Source: Microbacterium sp. Root61
GTDB taxonomy: Bacteria; Actinomycetota; Actinomycetes; Actinomycetales; Microbacteriaceae
Direction of reading: 5' to 3'
Assembly: GCF_001427525.1 (NCBI RefSeq)
Contig: NZ_LMGU01000001.1
Span: 1,025,788 to 1,089,787, forward strand
Length of the DNA stretch: 64,000 nt
The notes under the pieces were generated by a model that saw nothing but the letters and a program-made list of their open reading frames with translations, did not search any database and had not been told where the DNA came from. Of this stretch, positions 17,843-26,608 are shown piece by piece. Every line of letters starts with the position of its first letter. The stretch's first letter is position 1. Both the position numbers and the translations under genes were made by a program.

Positions 17843-19026
17843 GCGGTGGTCCTCCTCGGACGTGGGACGGTGCTCCAGATGAGGTCGCCCGTTGGTGGGG
17901 CTGCGCCCTCTTTCCACGACCGCGAACCCAGATAGACGGCGACCACGTTCACGAACGCGGCCAAAGGTACGGCGAACAGGGCGCCCGGGATGCCGGCGAT
18001 CATCGCGCCGCCGGCCACCACCAGCACGACCGCGAGCGGGTGCACCTTCACGGCGGATCCCATCAGCAGCGGCTGCAGGACGTGGCCCTCGAGCTGCTGG
18101 ACGCCCAGCACGACCACGAGCATCCACAGTGCGATCCACGGCCCGTTGTAGACCAGGGCGAGGAACACGGCGACGGTTCCGGTGACGACGGCACCGACGA
18201 TCGGCACGAACGCGCCGAGGAACACCAGCACAGCTACCGGAATGGCCAGCGGCACGCCGAGCAGGAACGCGCCGAGCCCGATGCCGACGGCGTCGATGGA
18301 GGCCACCAGCAGCTGGGTGCGTGCGTAGTTGACGACGGTCACCCAGCCGGCACGGCCCGCGCCATCGGCGGCCGGACGCGCCTGCTTCGGGAAGAGTCGG
18401 ACGGTCCAGCGCCAGATGCCGGCGCCGTCCGCGAGGATGCACAGGAGGATGAACAGGGCCAGCACGGCGCCCGTTGCGACATGGCCGACGGTCGAGCCGA
18501 TCGCCAGGGCGCCCGACCAGAGCAGCTCGGCCTGCTGCTGGATGAACGTCCACGTCTGGCCGAGAAAGCCGTCGATCTGCGCTTCGGTGAGCTGCAGCGG
18601 TCCGTCGATCAGGTACTGACGGAAATGCTCGAGCGCCTCCGCCGTGCTCGCCTGCACCGAACTCCACTGGCGCGTGATCTGCCAGATCGCGAGCCATAGG
18701 AGGCCTCCCACGATGGCGAACGTGCCCACGACCGAGATGACGATGGCGAGCCAGCGCGGCACCCGGCGCCGCAGCATCCAGGAGAAGACCGGCCAGAGCA
18801 GCGCGGTGATCAGGATGGCGACCATCAGCGGGATGACGAGGAGCTTCAGCTGGATGACCAGCCAGACAGCCAGGGCGATCGCTGCCGCGATGACCAGGAT
18901 GCGCCAGGAATAGGCGGTGGCGACACGCAGACCGTGCGGAATCGAACCGGACAGCTCGGTCGACACCGTGCGGTTGCGGATGGTGTCGAGGAACGAGGCA
19001 CGGGGCTTCTCGTCGGGGCCGCTCAT
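17839..19026 (-). CDS. AI-2E family transporter (DUF20 membrane protein)
   Basis: A 395-aa membrane protein of the TqsA/YtqA-type permease family, with about eight hydrophobic segments. The conserved C-terminal half includes LGAFVPIVGAVVTGTVAV and QQLEGHVLQPLLMG. The substrate is not known from sequence; members export autoinducer-2, sodium or other solutes. ATG 19026 was chosen because TAGACT lies exactly 6 nt upstream; GTG 19029 is one codon earlier. It is coupled to ilvA by a GTGA overlap, so they share a transcript. Confidence 0.88.
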   Translation of the reverse strand: MSGPDEKPRASFLDTIRNRTVSTELSGSIPHGLRVATAYSWRILVIAAAIALAVWLVIQLKLLVIPLMVAILITALLWPVFSWMLRRRVPRWLAIVISVVGTFAIVGGLLWLAIWQITRQWSSVQASTAEALEHFRQYLIDGPLQLTEAQIDGFLGQTWTFIQQQAELLWSGALAIGSTVGHVATGAVLALFILLCILADGAGIWRWTVRLFPKQARPAADGAGRAGWVTVVNYARTQLLVASIDAVGIGLGAFLLGVPLAIPVAVLVFLGAFVPIVGAVVTGTVAVFLALVYNGPWIALWMLVVVLGVQQLEGHVLQPLLMGSAVKVHPLAVVLVVAGGAMIAGIPGALFAVPLAAFVNVVAVYLGSRSWKEGAAPPTGDLIWSTVPRPRRTTA

Positions 19027-19032
19027 CACGCC

Positions 19033-19038
19033 AGTCTA
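19033..19038 (-). promoter_or_regulatory. -10 element of the AI-2E permease gene (leaderless type)
   Basis: TAGACT on the minus strand, 6 nt before ATG 19026. Confidence 0.6.
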
Positions 19039-19087
19039 GGTGCGCGGTGCACGGGCTCGAGGCCGATCGGGTGTCGGAGTCCGCCGC

Positions 19088-19093
19088 TAGGCT
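19088..19093 (+). promoter_or_regulatory. -10 element of the first YcaQ-type gene (leaderless type)
   Basis: TAGGCT, 7 nt before GTG 19101. Confidence 0.6.
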
Positions 19094-19100
19094 TGCCCGC

Positions 19101-20393
19101 GTGAAGGAGACCCTCAGCGCCGCAGAAGCGCGTCGGATGGCGCTGGCCGCGCAGGGCTTCGCCCGCGCGCGCCCGGCCGATCCCGGCACGCGACAGCTCA
19201 ACCTCGCGCTGTCCCGGATGCGCACGCTGCAGATCGACTCCGTGAACGTGTTCGCACGGTCGCACTACATGCCGCTGTTCTCGCGGCTCGGCGCGTACGA
19301 CACGACCGCTCTGGATCGTCTCCTGTTCACCCCGAAGCCCGCCTATGTCGAGTCCTGGGCCCACGTGGCGGCCTTCATCCCCGCCGCCGACTGGGGACTG
19401 TTCCGCTTCCGGATGGACGACAACCGCGCGAAGTACGGCACGGCGTCGGACACGTGGTTCCAGCAGCACCGCGAGATCGTGGACTGGGTGCTCGCCGAGC
19501 TGGCCGCCCGCGGTCCGCTGCGGCCGGCGCAGATCGAGCACGACGCCAAGCAGGCCGCACGCGGCCCCTGGTGGGACTGGGATGTGGTCAAGAACGCCCT
19601 CGAGCGCCTCTGGCTCTTCGGCGACGTCGCCATCGCCGGCCGCCGCGGATTCGAGCGGCGCTACGGCCTGGCCGAGCATGTGATCCCCGCCCACGCCCTC
19701 GCCAACCCGGTGCCGCGCGACGACGCGATCCGCGAGCTCATCCGCCGCGCCGCACAGGCGTACGGAGTGGCCACGGCCTCCGACCTGGCCGACTACTTCC
19801 GGATCAAGGACCGCGCCGGAGTGACGGCGGCGATCGGCGAGCTCGAAGACTCGGGCGAGCTCGTCCCGGTCACGGTCGCGGGCTGGACCAGCGCCGGACG
19901 CCCCGCGCGCGCCTGGGCGCACCGCGACGCGGCGCTTCCCCGCCGCATCGACGCCACCGCCCTGCTGACGCCGTTCGACCCCGTCGTCTGGTTCCGCGAC
20001 CGCGCCGAGCGCCTGTTCGACTTCGCGTACCGGATCGAGATCTACACCCCCGCGCCGCAGCGGCGGTTCGGGTACTACTCCCTGCCCGTCCTCGTCGGCG
20101 ACGACCTGGTCGGCCGCATCGACCTCAAGGCGGATCGGGCGAACTCGACGCTGCGCGTGCAGTCGGCGTGGTGGGAGCACGGACGACCGGCGGATGCCGC
20201 GGCCAGGGTCGCGGCAGAGCTGCGCACTGCCGCGCAGTGGCAGGGGCTGGAGCACATCTCGATCTCCGGCTGGGGCGACGCCGTCGCCGACCTGGCCGTC
20301 GTGATGCCGGACGCGGTCCGCCACGAGGCGCGTCCCGGCGTCGGCGACCCGGCACCCGTCGAAGGCGAAGGCGTCAGCGAGTTCGTCGCGTGA
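19101..20393 (+). CDS. Winged-helix protein, YcaQ/AlkZ-type DNA glycosylase family (paralogue 1)
   Basis: A 430-aa member of the HTH_42 family, which includes E. coli YcaQ and Streptomyces AlkZ, glycosylases that unhook interstrand crosslinks. The N-terminal part has TLQIDSVNV with a Gln44-Ile-Asp46 triad, matching the catalytic Q-x-D motif of YcaQ. The C-terminal beta region shows LFDFAYRIEIYTP, RRFGYYSLPVLVGDDLVG and DLKADR. GTG 19101 is 7 nt after TAGGCT. Its stop overlaps the next gene (GTGA), and a paralogue lies 1 kb downstream on the other strand. Glycosylase activity is inferred from family and motif. Confidence 0.88.
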   Translation: MKETLSAAEARRMALAAQGFARARPADPGTRQLNLALSRMRTLQIDSVNVFARSHYMPLFSRLGAYDTTALDRLLFTPKPAYVESWAHVAAFIPAADWGLFRFRMDDNRAKYGTASDTWFQQHREIVDWVLAELAARGPLRPAQIEHDAKQAARGPWWDWDVVKNALERLWLFGDVAIAGRRGFERRYGLAEHVIPAHALANPVPRDDAIRELIRRAAQAYGVATASDLADYFRIKDRAGVTAAIGELEDSGELVPVTVAGWTSAGRPARAWAHRDAALPRRIDATALLTPFDPVVWFRDRAERLFDFAYRIEIYTPAPQRRFGYYSLPVLVGDDLVGRIDLKADRANSTLRVQSAWWEHGRPADAAARVAAELRTAAQWQGLEHISISGWGDAVADLAVVMPDAVRHEARPGVGDPAPVEGEGVSEFVA

Positions 20394-21307
20394 GACGCGG
20401 AGCGGTCATTGCGGTCGCCGCAGTAGCGGCAGTCCTGATCGCCGGCGGTCTGGGCCTGTGGTGGTCGATGACCCGCACGCCGAGTGCGGAAGATGCGGCG
20501 CAGCGGTACCTGCACGCCCTGTCGACCGGTGACTTCGCGACCATCGAGGACATGCTCGATCCCACGCTCGACCCGGATCACGTCGCCGCGATCGAGGCCG
20601 CCTTCGATGGGGCCACCGAGCTGCCGTCCGAGGCGCGGATCGAGGAGATCACGACCGTCAAGCGCACGCAGGTCGTGCGTGCGACGGCGGAGCTGGATGG
20701 CGAACGTCGGCGGATGGACTTCGCCCTGACCCCGCGACCGGACGGCTGGCAGCTCGTCGGAGAGACACTCGCGACCGTCACCGTCGACACCACGATCGGC
20801 GACGTCGTGCAGATCGGCGCCGCCGTCGTACCCGCCGGCAAACCGGTGGGCGTCCTTCCCTCGGTCTACCCGGTTCGTGCGGCGCCCGAAGCGCTGCTCT
20901 CCGGTACCGCCGAGGCCCTTGCCCTGCCCGATCTTCCTGTGGAGGTGCTGGTCGAGGCATCCGTCGCACCGGAGGCGACCGCGCAGGCGCAGACGCAGCT
21001 CGACGCCTACGCCGACGCCTGCGCAGCCACCGCGGCATCGGTACCTGCCCACTGCGGCCTGCGCGTGCCGTGGGCGGCCGATCTCGCCGCGCTGACCTCG
21101 ATCTCATTCCGGATCGAGGAGTACCCGACGGTGGCTCTCGGCAAGGACGGCACCTCGTTCGCCGCGACCGACGGAGTGATCGTCGCGACCGCCTCCGGCA
21201 CCGACCGCGCCGGTGCGGCTGCGTCATTCACCTATCGGGCGGATGACTGGGCGCTGCGCGGCAGGGTGTCGTTCGACGACGGCGGCATGGACCTCGCCGT
21301 CCACTGA
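20390..21307 (+). CDS. Membrane-anchored extracytoplasmic protein, unknown function
   Basis: A 305-aa protein. It starts with a basic stretch and one membrane segment (AVIAVAAVAAVLIAGGLGLWW). An NTF2/lumazine-binding-like region follows (AEDAAQRYLHALSTGDFATI, about residues 34-130), then a second domain with two cysteines (ADACAATA and HCGLRV) that could form a disulfide outside the cell. No lipobox. I do not recognise a named family. GTG 20390 overlaps the stop of the upstream YcaQ-type gene, so the two are co-translated. The stop codon of the convergent gene is 2 nt away. Confidence 0.75.
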   Translation: MRRGAVIAVAAVAAVLIAGGLGLWWSMTRTPSAEDAAQRYLHALSTGDFATIEDMLDPTLDPDHVAAIEAAFDGATELPSEARIEEITTVKRTQVVRATAELDGERRRMDFALTPRPDGWQLVGETLATVTVDTTIGDVVQIGAAVVPAGKPVGVLPSVYPVRAAPEALLSGTAEALALPDLPVEVLVEASVAPEATAQAQTQLDAYADACAATAASVPAHCGLRVPWAADLAALTSISFRIEEYPTVALGKDGTSFAATDGVIVATASGTDRAGAAASFTYRADDWALRGRVSFDDGGMDLAVH

Positions 21308-21309
21308 CC

Positions 21310-22401
21310 TCAGTCCAGACCGACGACGCCGAGCCCCAGCCAGTCCGCGAGATCGGCGATCTCGGCGCGTACCGCGTCGGCCGCCTCCGGACGGAACGAT
21401 TCGTCCTCGTGGATGGCCGTGACCCGCAGCACGCCCTCCTTGCGGTCGGCCCTCGCATCGAGCTTTCCGATGAGACTGTCGCCGTGCAGGATAGGCAGCG
21501 CGAAATACCCCCAGCGCCGCTTCGCCGCAGGCTTGTACATCTCGAGGATGTACTCGAACCCGAAGAGGTCCCGCGTGCGGTCCCGATCGAACACCAGCCG
21601 ATCGAAGGGCGAGAGCAGGGCGGTGCGCGGTGCGAAGTCGTCGAGCCCTTGCACCAGTCCGGGCGCCACCCGCCAGATGCCCTCCACGCCGTCGATGACG
21701 GCCTCCTCCCCCACCAGACCGACGCCGAGCTGCTCCACCGGCTGCGCGACCGCCTTGGCCCGGGCGATGCCGAGCGCGCCGAGGCGGCGCTCCGAACGAC
21801 GCTGATGCGCCTCCTCGGCGGTCAGCGCGGCCACGTCCTGCGGGTAGACGCGGTCCGAGACATCCCAGACCCGTTCCTTGCCCTCGCGGCCCGAGATCGC
21901 CACCTCGCCTCGCGCGGTGAGGAACTCGAGCATCTGCGTCACGTTGCGGTTGTTCGTCCATCCCGACGATGGCCACGGCTCCCGGCTCGTATCCGGGATC
22001 TCGCCCGTGCGCAGCGGTCCGTCGGCGCGCAGCCGATCCAGCACCTCCACGCGGAACCCGTCGTTCGCCACCATCCACGCGCGCTGCTTCTCCCATGACG
22101 GCCAGGCGGCCATATCCGGCAGATAGAGCGCGAGGTCGGTCATCGGCCGGTAGAAGCCACCCCATTCGAACACGGAGCGGTCCACCTCGACGGCTTGGCG
22201 GAGGTCCGCCGGCTGGTACGGCCACCCCAGCCGACTCCACAGGATGAGATCAGCGCTCGGCGCGATCGCGACGGTCGGGTCGATGTTCAGCACGGTGAGC
22301 TCGTCGATCGTCTCGACGATGCCGCCCGGCCGCTGCGCCGTCAGCAGCTGCGCGCGCACGGCGATGCGCCGCGCGTCCTGGGGACTCAGGCGAAGGACCA
22401 T
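21310..22401 (-). CDS. Winged-helix protein, YcaQ/AlkZ-type family (paralogue 2)
   Basis: A 363-aa second member of the HTH_42 family. It shares with paralogue 1 the C-terminal pattern LFGFEYILEMYKPA, RRWGYFALPILHGDSLIG and ARADRKEG. In the N-terminal catalytic segment it has VLNIDPTV, that is Asn39-Ile-Asp41 in place of the Gln-x-Asp triad. It may therefore have altered or no glycosylase activity. ATG 22401 follows a weak AGG-rich region; an upstream in-frame start at 22443 is possible. It converges on the unknown membrane gene with 2 nt between stop codons. Confidence 0.87.
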   Translation of the reverse strand: MVLRLSPQDARRIAVRAQLLTAQRPGGIVETIDELTVLNIDPTVAIAPSADLILWSRLGWPYQPADLRQAVEVDRSVFEWGGFYRPMTDLALYLPDMAAWPSWEKQRAWMVANDGFRVEVLDRLRADGPLRTGEIPDTSREPWPSSGWTNNRNVTQMLEFLTARGEVAISGREGKERVWDVSDRVYPQDVAALTAEEAHQRRSERRLGALGIARAKAVAQPVEQLGVGLVGEEAVIDGVEGIWRVAPGLVQGLDDFAPRTALLSPFDRLVFDRDRTRDLFGFEYILEMYKPAAKRRWGYFALPILHGDSLIGKLDARADRKEGVLRVTAIHEDESFRPEAADAVRAEIADLADWLGLGVVGLD

Positions 22402-22450
22402 GGTTGCGAGAGTACCGACCGCTGCCGACGTGGGCCGCGGCATCCGGTCG

Positions 22451-23341
22451 CTAGAACGTGCCGCCCATCTTCTCGAGCCGCGCGATGCGGTCCGGGATCG
22501 GCGGGTGGGTGGCGAACATGCGTGCCAGCGCGTTCGGCTGGAGCGGATCGGCGATCCACAGATGCGCCATCGAGGTGTTGGCGCGCTGCAACGGCCGGCC
22601 GTACTCGCCGAGCTTGCCGAGGGCGGAGGCGAGGCCCTCGGGGTCGCGGGTGGTCATCGCACTCGTCGCGTCGGCGAGGTATTCGCGCTGCCGCGAGATC
22701 GCGGCCTGCACGGCCCCCGCCAGCAGCGGGGCGACCAACGCGGCGACGACGCCGAAGATCAGCAGGAACAGCTGGGCTTGACCATTGCCGTTGCCCCGGC
22801 CGCGGCCGCCGAAGAAGGCGACCCGCATGAGCATGTCGGCGAGGATGCCGACGGCGACGACGAGTCCGAACACGATGAGCGAGACGCGGATGTCGTAGTT
22901 GCGGATATGTCCGAGCTCGTGGCCGAGCACACCCTCGAGTTCGCGGTCGGTCATCAACTCGAACAGCCCGGTCGTGACGGTGATCGAGGCTTCCTCAGGC
23001 TTCCGGCCGGTCGCGAATGCGTTCGGCGCCGCGTCCTCGACGACGTAGAGGCGCGGCATCGGGGTGCCCGTCGTGATGCACAGGTTCTCGACCAGACGGT
23101 AAAACCGCGGCGCATCGGCCTTCGTCACCTCGGTCGCGCCGGAGAGGGCGATGGCCTCACGGTCGGCGAAGAAGTACTGGAACGTCGCGTATCCGGCCGC
23201 GAAGACCAGGATGAATGCGGTGATCCACCAGTTGTTGCCGGCGAGCCAGCCCGCGAGCAGGCCGATCGCGCCGAGCAGCAGCACGAATGCCAGGAGGATG
23301 AACCAGGTGTTGCGCTTGTTCCTCGCGATGGCGCTGTACAC
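22451..23341 (-). CDS. htpX: M48 zinc metalloprotease HtpX
   Basis: Membrane zinc protease for quality control of membrane proteins, 296 aa. Two membrane segments lie near residues 14-55. The catalytic HELGH is at 141-145, with a third zinc ligand glutamate in QREYLAD. Two further hydrophobic segments follow the active site, and FATHPPIPDRIARLEKM closes the protein. The GTG 23341 start is 8 nt after the lemA stop. The lemA-htpX pair is a common bacterial operon. Confidence 0.95.
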   Translation of the reverse strand: MYSAIARNKRNTWFILLAFVLLLGAIGLLAGWLAGNNWWITAFILVFAAGYATFQYFFADREAIALSGATEVTKADAPRFYRLVENLCITTGTPMPRLYVVEDAAPNAFATGRKPEEASITVTTGLFELMTDRELEGVLGHELGHIRNYDIRVSLIVFGLVVAVGILADMLMRVAFFGGRGRGNGNGQAQLFLLIFGVVAALVAPLLAGAVQAAISRQREYLADATSAMTTRDPEGLASALGKLGEYGRPLQRANTSMAHLWIADPLQPNALARMFATHPPIPDRIARLEKMGGTF

Positions 23342-23349
23342 GCGTCAGC

Positions 23350-23919
23350 TCAGAACTGGACGCGCGGCGGCTCCGAGATCGCGGCGCCGTCGACGACCTC
23401 GAAGAACTCACGCTCGTGGAAGCCGAGGTTGCGCGCGAACATGTTGTTCGGGAACACCTTGATCTTCGTGTTGAGCTCGCGCACGCCGCCGTTGTAGAAC
23501 CGGCGGGATGCCTGGATCTTGTCTTCGGTGTCGACGATCGACTGCTGCAGCTGCAGGAAGTTCTGGCTCGCCTGAAGCTGCGGGTAGGCCTCCGCCACGG
23601 CGAACAGCGACTTGAGCGCCTGTTGCATGTGCCCCTCGGCGACGCCCGCATCGGCAGGGCTTCCCGCCGTCAGAGTCTCCGCTCGGGCTCGCGTGACGTT
23701 CTCGAAGACCGCCTTCTCATGCGCGGCATAGCCCTTGACGGCCTCGATGAGGTTCGGCAGCAGGTCGGCTCGACGCTTGAGCTGAACGGTGATGTCGCTC
23801 CACGCCTCATCGACGCGGACATTCAACTGCACCAGCGAGTTGTACGTCGCCCACAGGTAGATGCCGACGATGAGGATCAGCGCGACGACGATCAGTACCG
23901 GGATCAGCCATTCCCACAT
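23350..23919 (-). CDS. lemA: LemA family membrane protein
   Basis: A 189-aa protein with one N-terminal membrane span (WLIPVLIVVALILIVGIYLW) followed by a helical-bundle domain. Family motifs are YNSLVQLNVRVDEAWSDI, KRRADLLPNLIE and LQLQQSIVDTEDKIQASR. Role unknown; LemA proteins are often paired with HtpX, as here. ATG 23919 has GGAG 8 nt upstream and a likely -10 (TAGGAT) about 30 nt upstream. Confidence 0.95.
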   Translation of the reverse strand: MWEWLIPVLIVVALILIVGIYLWATYNSLVQLNVRVDEAWSDITVQLKRRADLLPNLIEAVKGYAAHEKAVFENVTRARAETLTAGSPADAGVAEGHMQQALKSLFAVAEAYPQLQASQNFLQLQQSIVDTEDKIQASRRFYNGGVRELNTKIKVFPNNMFARNLGFHEREFFEVVDGAAISEPPRVQF

Positions 23920-24001
23920 GCGTGCGACTCCGTTCGAGATTTAACCTCATCCTAGCGAGCGGCACCCGGCGGGATGAGGCTCAGGCGGGGACTCTCAGCC
24001 G

Positions 24002-25315
24002 TTACTCACCGAGGACGCGCTCCAGATACCGATTCTGGAACATACGCTGCGGATCGAGTCGGTCGCGCAGAGCGACGAACTCGTCGAAGCGGGGGTAGCG
24101 CTCGCGCAGGATGCCGGCATCCAGCGTGTGCATCTTGCCCCAGTGCGGGCGCCCGCCGTGGGCGAGCATGATCCGCTCGACGGCTTCGAAGTACTCTGTC
24201 GGGTCCTCGCGCCAGTAGCGGTGCACGGCGATGTACCCGGATGCGCGGCCATGCGCGGTGGACAGCCAGAGGTCGTCCGAGGCGGCGAAGCGCACCTCGA
24301 TCGGGAACGAGATCTTCCAGCCGCGTTCCTCGATCAGCGCACACACGGCCTCGAAGGCGGGACGGACGTTCTCGGCGGGCAGTGCGTATTCCATTTCGCG
24401 GAAGCGCACCGTGCGGGACTGTGTGAACACCCGCGTCGAGATCTCGGTGTACTCCCGGTTGCCGGTGAGCTTCACCGCGAGCCGGGAGAACGGCGGCACG
24501 ATCGCAGGCGCGGCGGTGGCTGCTCCGCACAGCACCCGGTAGATGCCGTTCGAGAGCAGTGTCTCGTCGATCCACTTCCCCACCTTGGGCAGCGACTTGC
24601 GCACGGCGCTCTCGGGCAGCCGGTTGTTGACCTTGGTCAGCGCCACGTCCGTGTGCGGGAACCAGTAGAACTCGAAATGATCGGATGCCGCGACGCGTTC
24701 CTCGAGCGTCGCGAGCACAGCGGCGAGCGGCTCCGGCTGCTCGATGGCCTCCAACACGAAGGCGGGAACGCACTGCAGCGTGACGTCGACGAGCACGCCG
24801 AGCGCGCCGAGGCCGAGCGCGACGGCGGGCAGCAGCTCCGGATTCTCGGTCTCGCTCACGGTGAGCAGCTCACCGGATGCGGTGATCAGCGTCGCGCCGA
24901 CTACCTGCGTGGAGATGCCGCCGAAGTTCGCGCCCGTGCCGTGCGTGCCGGTGGAGATGGCGCCCGAGATGGACTGACGGTCGATGTCGCCGAGGTTGGG
25001 CATGGCCAAGCCGTACGGGGCGAGGATGTGCGGGATCTGGTGCAGCCGCGTGCCCGCGCGCAGGCGGACGCGCTGCCGCTCGCGGTCGACCTCGACCAGT
25101 CCGGTGAGCTCGGTCAGATCCAGCAGCACGCCGGGCGCCACAGCGATCCCGGTGAAGCTGTGGCCCGCGCCGACCGCCTTGAGCCGCATGCCTCGCGCTC
25201 CCGCGGCGAGCACGGCACGCTGTACGGCCGCAGTGCTGGAAGGGAATTCGACGCGCTGAGGACGGACCTTCGCCGATCGACCCCAGTTCTGCCACTGTCC
25301 ACCGGGTCGTGTCAC
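24002..25315 (-). CDS. Aldonolactone oxidase family FAD enzyme (D-arabinono-1,4-lactone oxidase type)
   Basis: A 437-aa flavoprotein of the vanillyl-alcohol oxidase superfamily. The N-terminal FAD domain has VGAGHSFTGIA, whose His is the usual covalent FAD site, and GAISTGTHGTG. The C-terminal ALO domain carries HWGKMHTL, the conserved active-site motif, and ends RFDEFVALRDRLDP. It likely oxidises a sugar lactone or polyol; the exact substrate cannot be told. GTG 25315 overlaps the preceding deaminase/aldolase stop by 4 nt, so the two enzymes are co-translated. Confidence 0.9.
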   Translation of the reverse strand: MTRPGGQWQNWGRSAKVRPQRVEFPSSTAAVQRAVLAAGARGMRLKAVGAGHSFTGIAVAPGVLLDLTELTGLVEVDRERQRVRLRAGTRLHQIPHILAPYGLAMPNLGDIDRQSISGAISTGTHGTGANFGGISTQVVGATLITASGELLTVSETENPELLPAVALGLGALGVLVDVTLQCVPAFVLEAIEQPEPLAAVLATLEERVAASDHFEFYWFPHTDVALTKVNNRLPESAVRKSLPKVGKWIDETLLSNGIYRVLCGAATAAPAIVPPFSRLAVKLTGNREYTEISTRVFTQSRTVRFREMEYALPAENVRPAFEAVCALIEERGWKISFPIEVRFAASDDLWLSTAHGRASGYIAVHRYWREDPTEYFEAVERIMLAHGGRPHWGKMHTLDAGILRERYPRFDEFVALRDRLDPQRMFQNRYLERVLGE

Positions 25316-26547
25316 AGGAACGCCTTTCCTTCACCGCGATACGTCGGCACCGTGCCGACGATCTGGTCGCCATCGACCACGTGATAGTTCTCCACCCGCT
25401 CGGCCAGCTCACCGCTCTTGGAGTGGCGGAACCAGACACGGTCCCCCACCTTCAGGCTGCGGGCCGCTTCGCCCTGCAGCGGGGTCTGCACCTCACCGGC
25501 GCCCTCGCGGGAGTTCGTCTTCAACCCCGGGGGCCACACCGGCAGCGGCTGACGTGATGCGACCGGCGGGCCGGAGGCGATCCAGCCGCCGCCCAGCACG
25601 GTGGCGATATCGGCCTGCGGCTTACGCACAACCTCGAGCGCGAACGCCGCGGCCGGAGCGAGGTCGAACGCCCGGTAGCCGTCGAACAGGTGCCCTGCCA
25701 GCAGCCCGCTGCCGGCCGTCACCTCGGTGACGGCGTGGTCGGATGCGGTCAGCTCGAGCGAGCCGGTACCGCCGCCGTTGACGAACTCGAGCGGAGCGAT
25801 GTCGCGTAGGGCCGCCACGATGGCGGCGCGACGCTCGAGCAGCTCGTGGCCGGAACGGCGCTGCATCCAACGGATGACCGCGTCGCCCGACCCGGTGGCA
25901 TCCCCCTGCCCGGCGATCTGGGCCTCGTACATCATCAGTCCGACCAGGGTGAAGCCGGGGCGGGCCGCGATGCCCCGCGCGAGGGTCGCTACCTCGGCCG
26001 GGTCGTGCACGGGCGACCGGTGCACGCCGATGTGCCCGAGTCCGGGCGCACGCCAGGAGGCGTCGGCATCGATGGCGAGGCGGATGACCTCGCGCTGCGA
26101 CGGCGGCAGCACGGCATCCACCAGGTCGAGCTGCGCCAGGTCGTCGACCATGAGCGTGATGCGGGCGGCCGCGACCGGGTCGTTCACCAGGGCCGCGAGG
26201 GCCGCGCGATCGACCGTCGGGTACCCCAGCACGACATCGTCGTGCGTCTCGGCGAGCCACAGCGCCTCCGGCAGGGTGAACGCCAGAATGCCCTGGTAGC
26301 CGGCCAACGCGAGGGTCGCGTCGATGACCTCGCGCACGCGCACGGACTTGCTCGCCACCCGGATCGGCACGCCACTGGAGCGCACCACCATGTCGAGCGC
26401 GTTGTAGCGCAGTGCCGGGAGGTTCAGGGCGGCGACCGGACCGGAGACATCGGCGAGCGCCTTCGTCATCCCGTGCCAATACGCGGCCGGTGAGCGCCAT
26501 GGCTCGGATGTCCCCGCCTGCGGGGTGGTCAGGAGGTCGAGGCTCAT
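25312..26547 (-). CDS. PLP-dependent amino acid deaminase/aldolase (fold type III)
   Basis: A 411-aa enzyme with an alanine-racemase-like N-terminal barrel and a C-terminal domain like D-serine dehydratase/D-threonine aldolase. The PLP lysine is in RVASKSVRVREV; GLMMYEAQIAG and FVNGGGTGSLE are barrel motifs. Family members act on D-amino acids or beta-hydroxy amino acids; the substrate here is unknown. It is the first gene of a two-gene operon with an aldonolactone oxidase. ATG 26547 has a weak GGCGGG upstream. Confidence 0.85.
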   Translation of the reverse strand: MSLDLLTTPQAGTSEPWRSPAAYWHGMTKALADVSGPVAALNLPALRYNALDMVVRSSGVPIRVASKSVRVREVIDATLALAGYQGILAFTLPEALWLAETHDDVVLGYPTVDRAALAALVNDPVAAARITLMVDDLAQLDLVDAVLPPSQREVIRLAIDADASWRAPGLGHIGVHRSPVHDPAEVATLARGIAARPGFTLVGLMMYEAQIAGQGDATGSGDAVIRWMQRRSGHELLERRAAIVAALRDIAPLEFVNGGGTGSLELTASDHAVTEVTAGSGLLAGHLFDGYRAFDLAPAAAFALEVVRKPQADIATVLGGGWIASGPPVASRQPLPVWPPGLKTNSREGAGEVQTPLQGEAARSLKVGDRVWFRHSKSGELAERVENYHVVDGDQIVGTVPTYRGEGKAFL

Positions 26548-26608
26548 CGGGCCCGCCGTGCGTCAGCACACATGCGGTACAGCCTACGACTCCGGACAGG
26601 CCTGTCCG

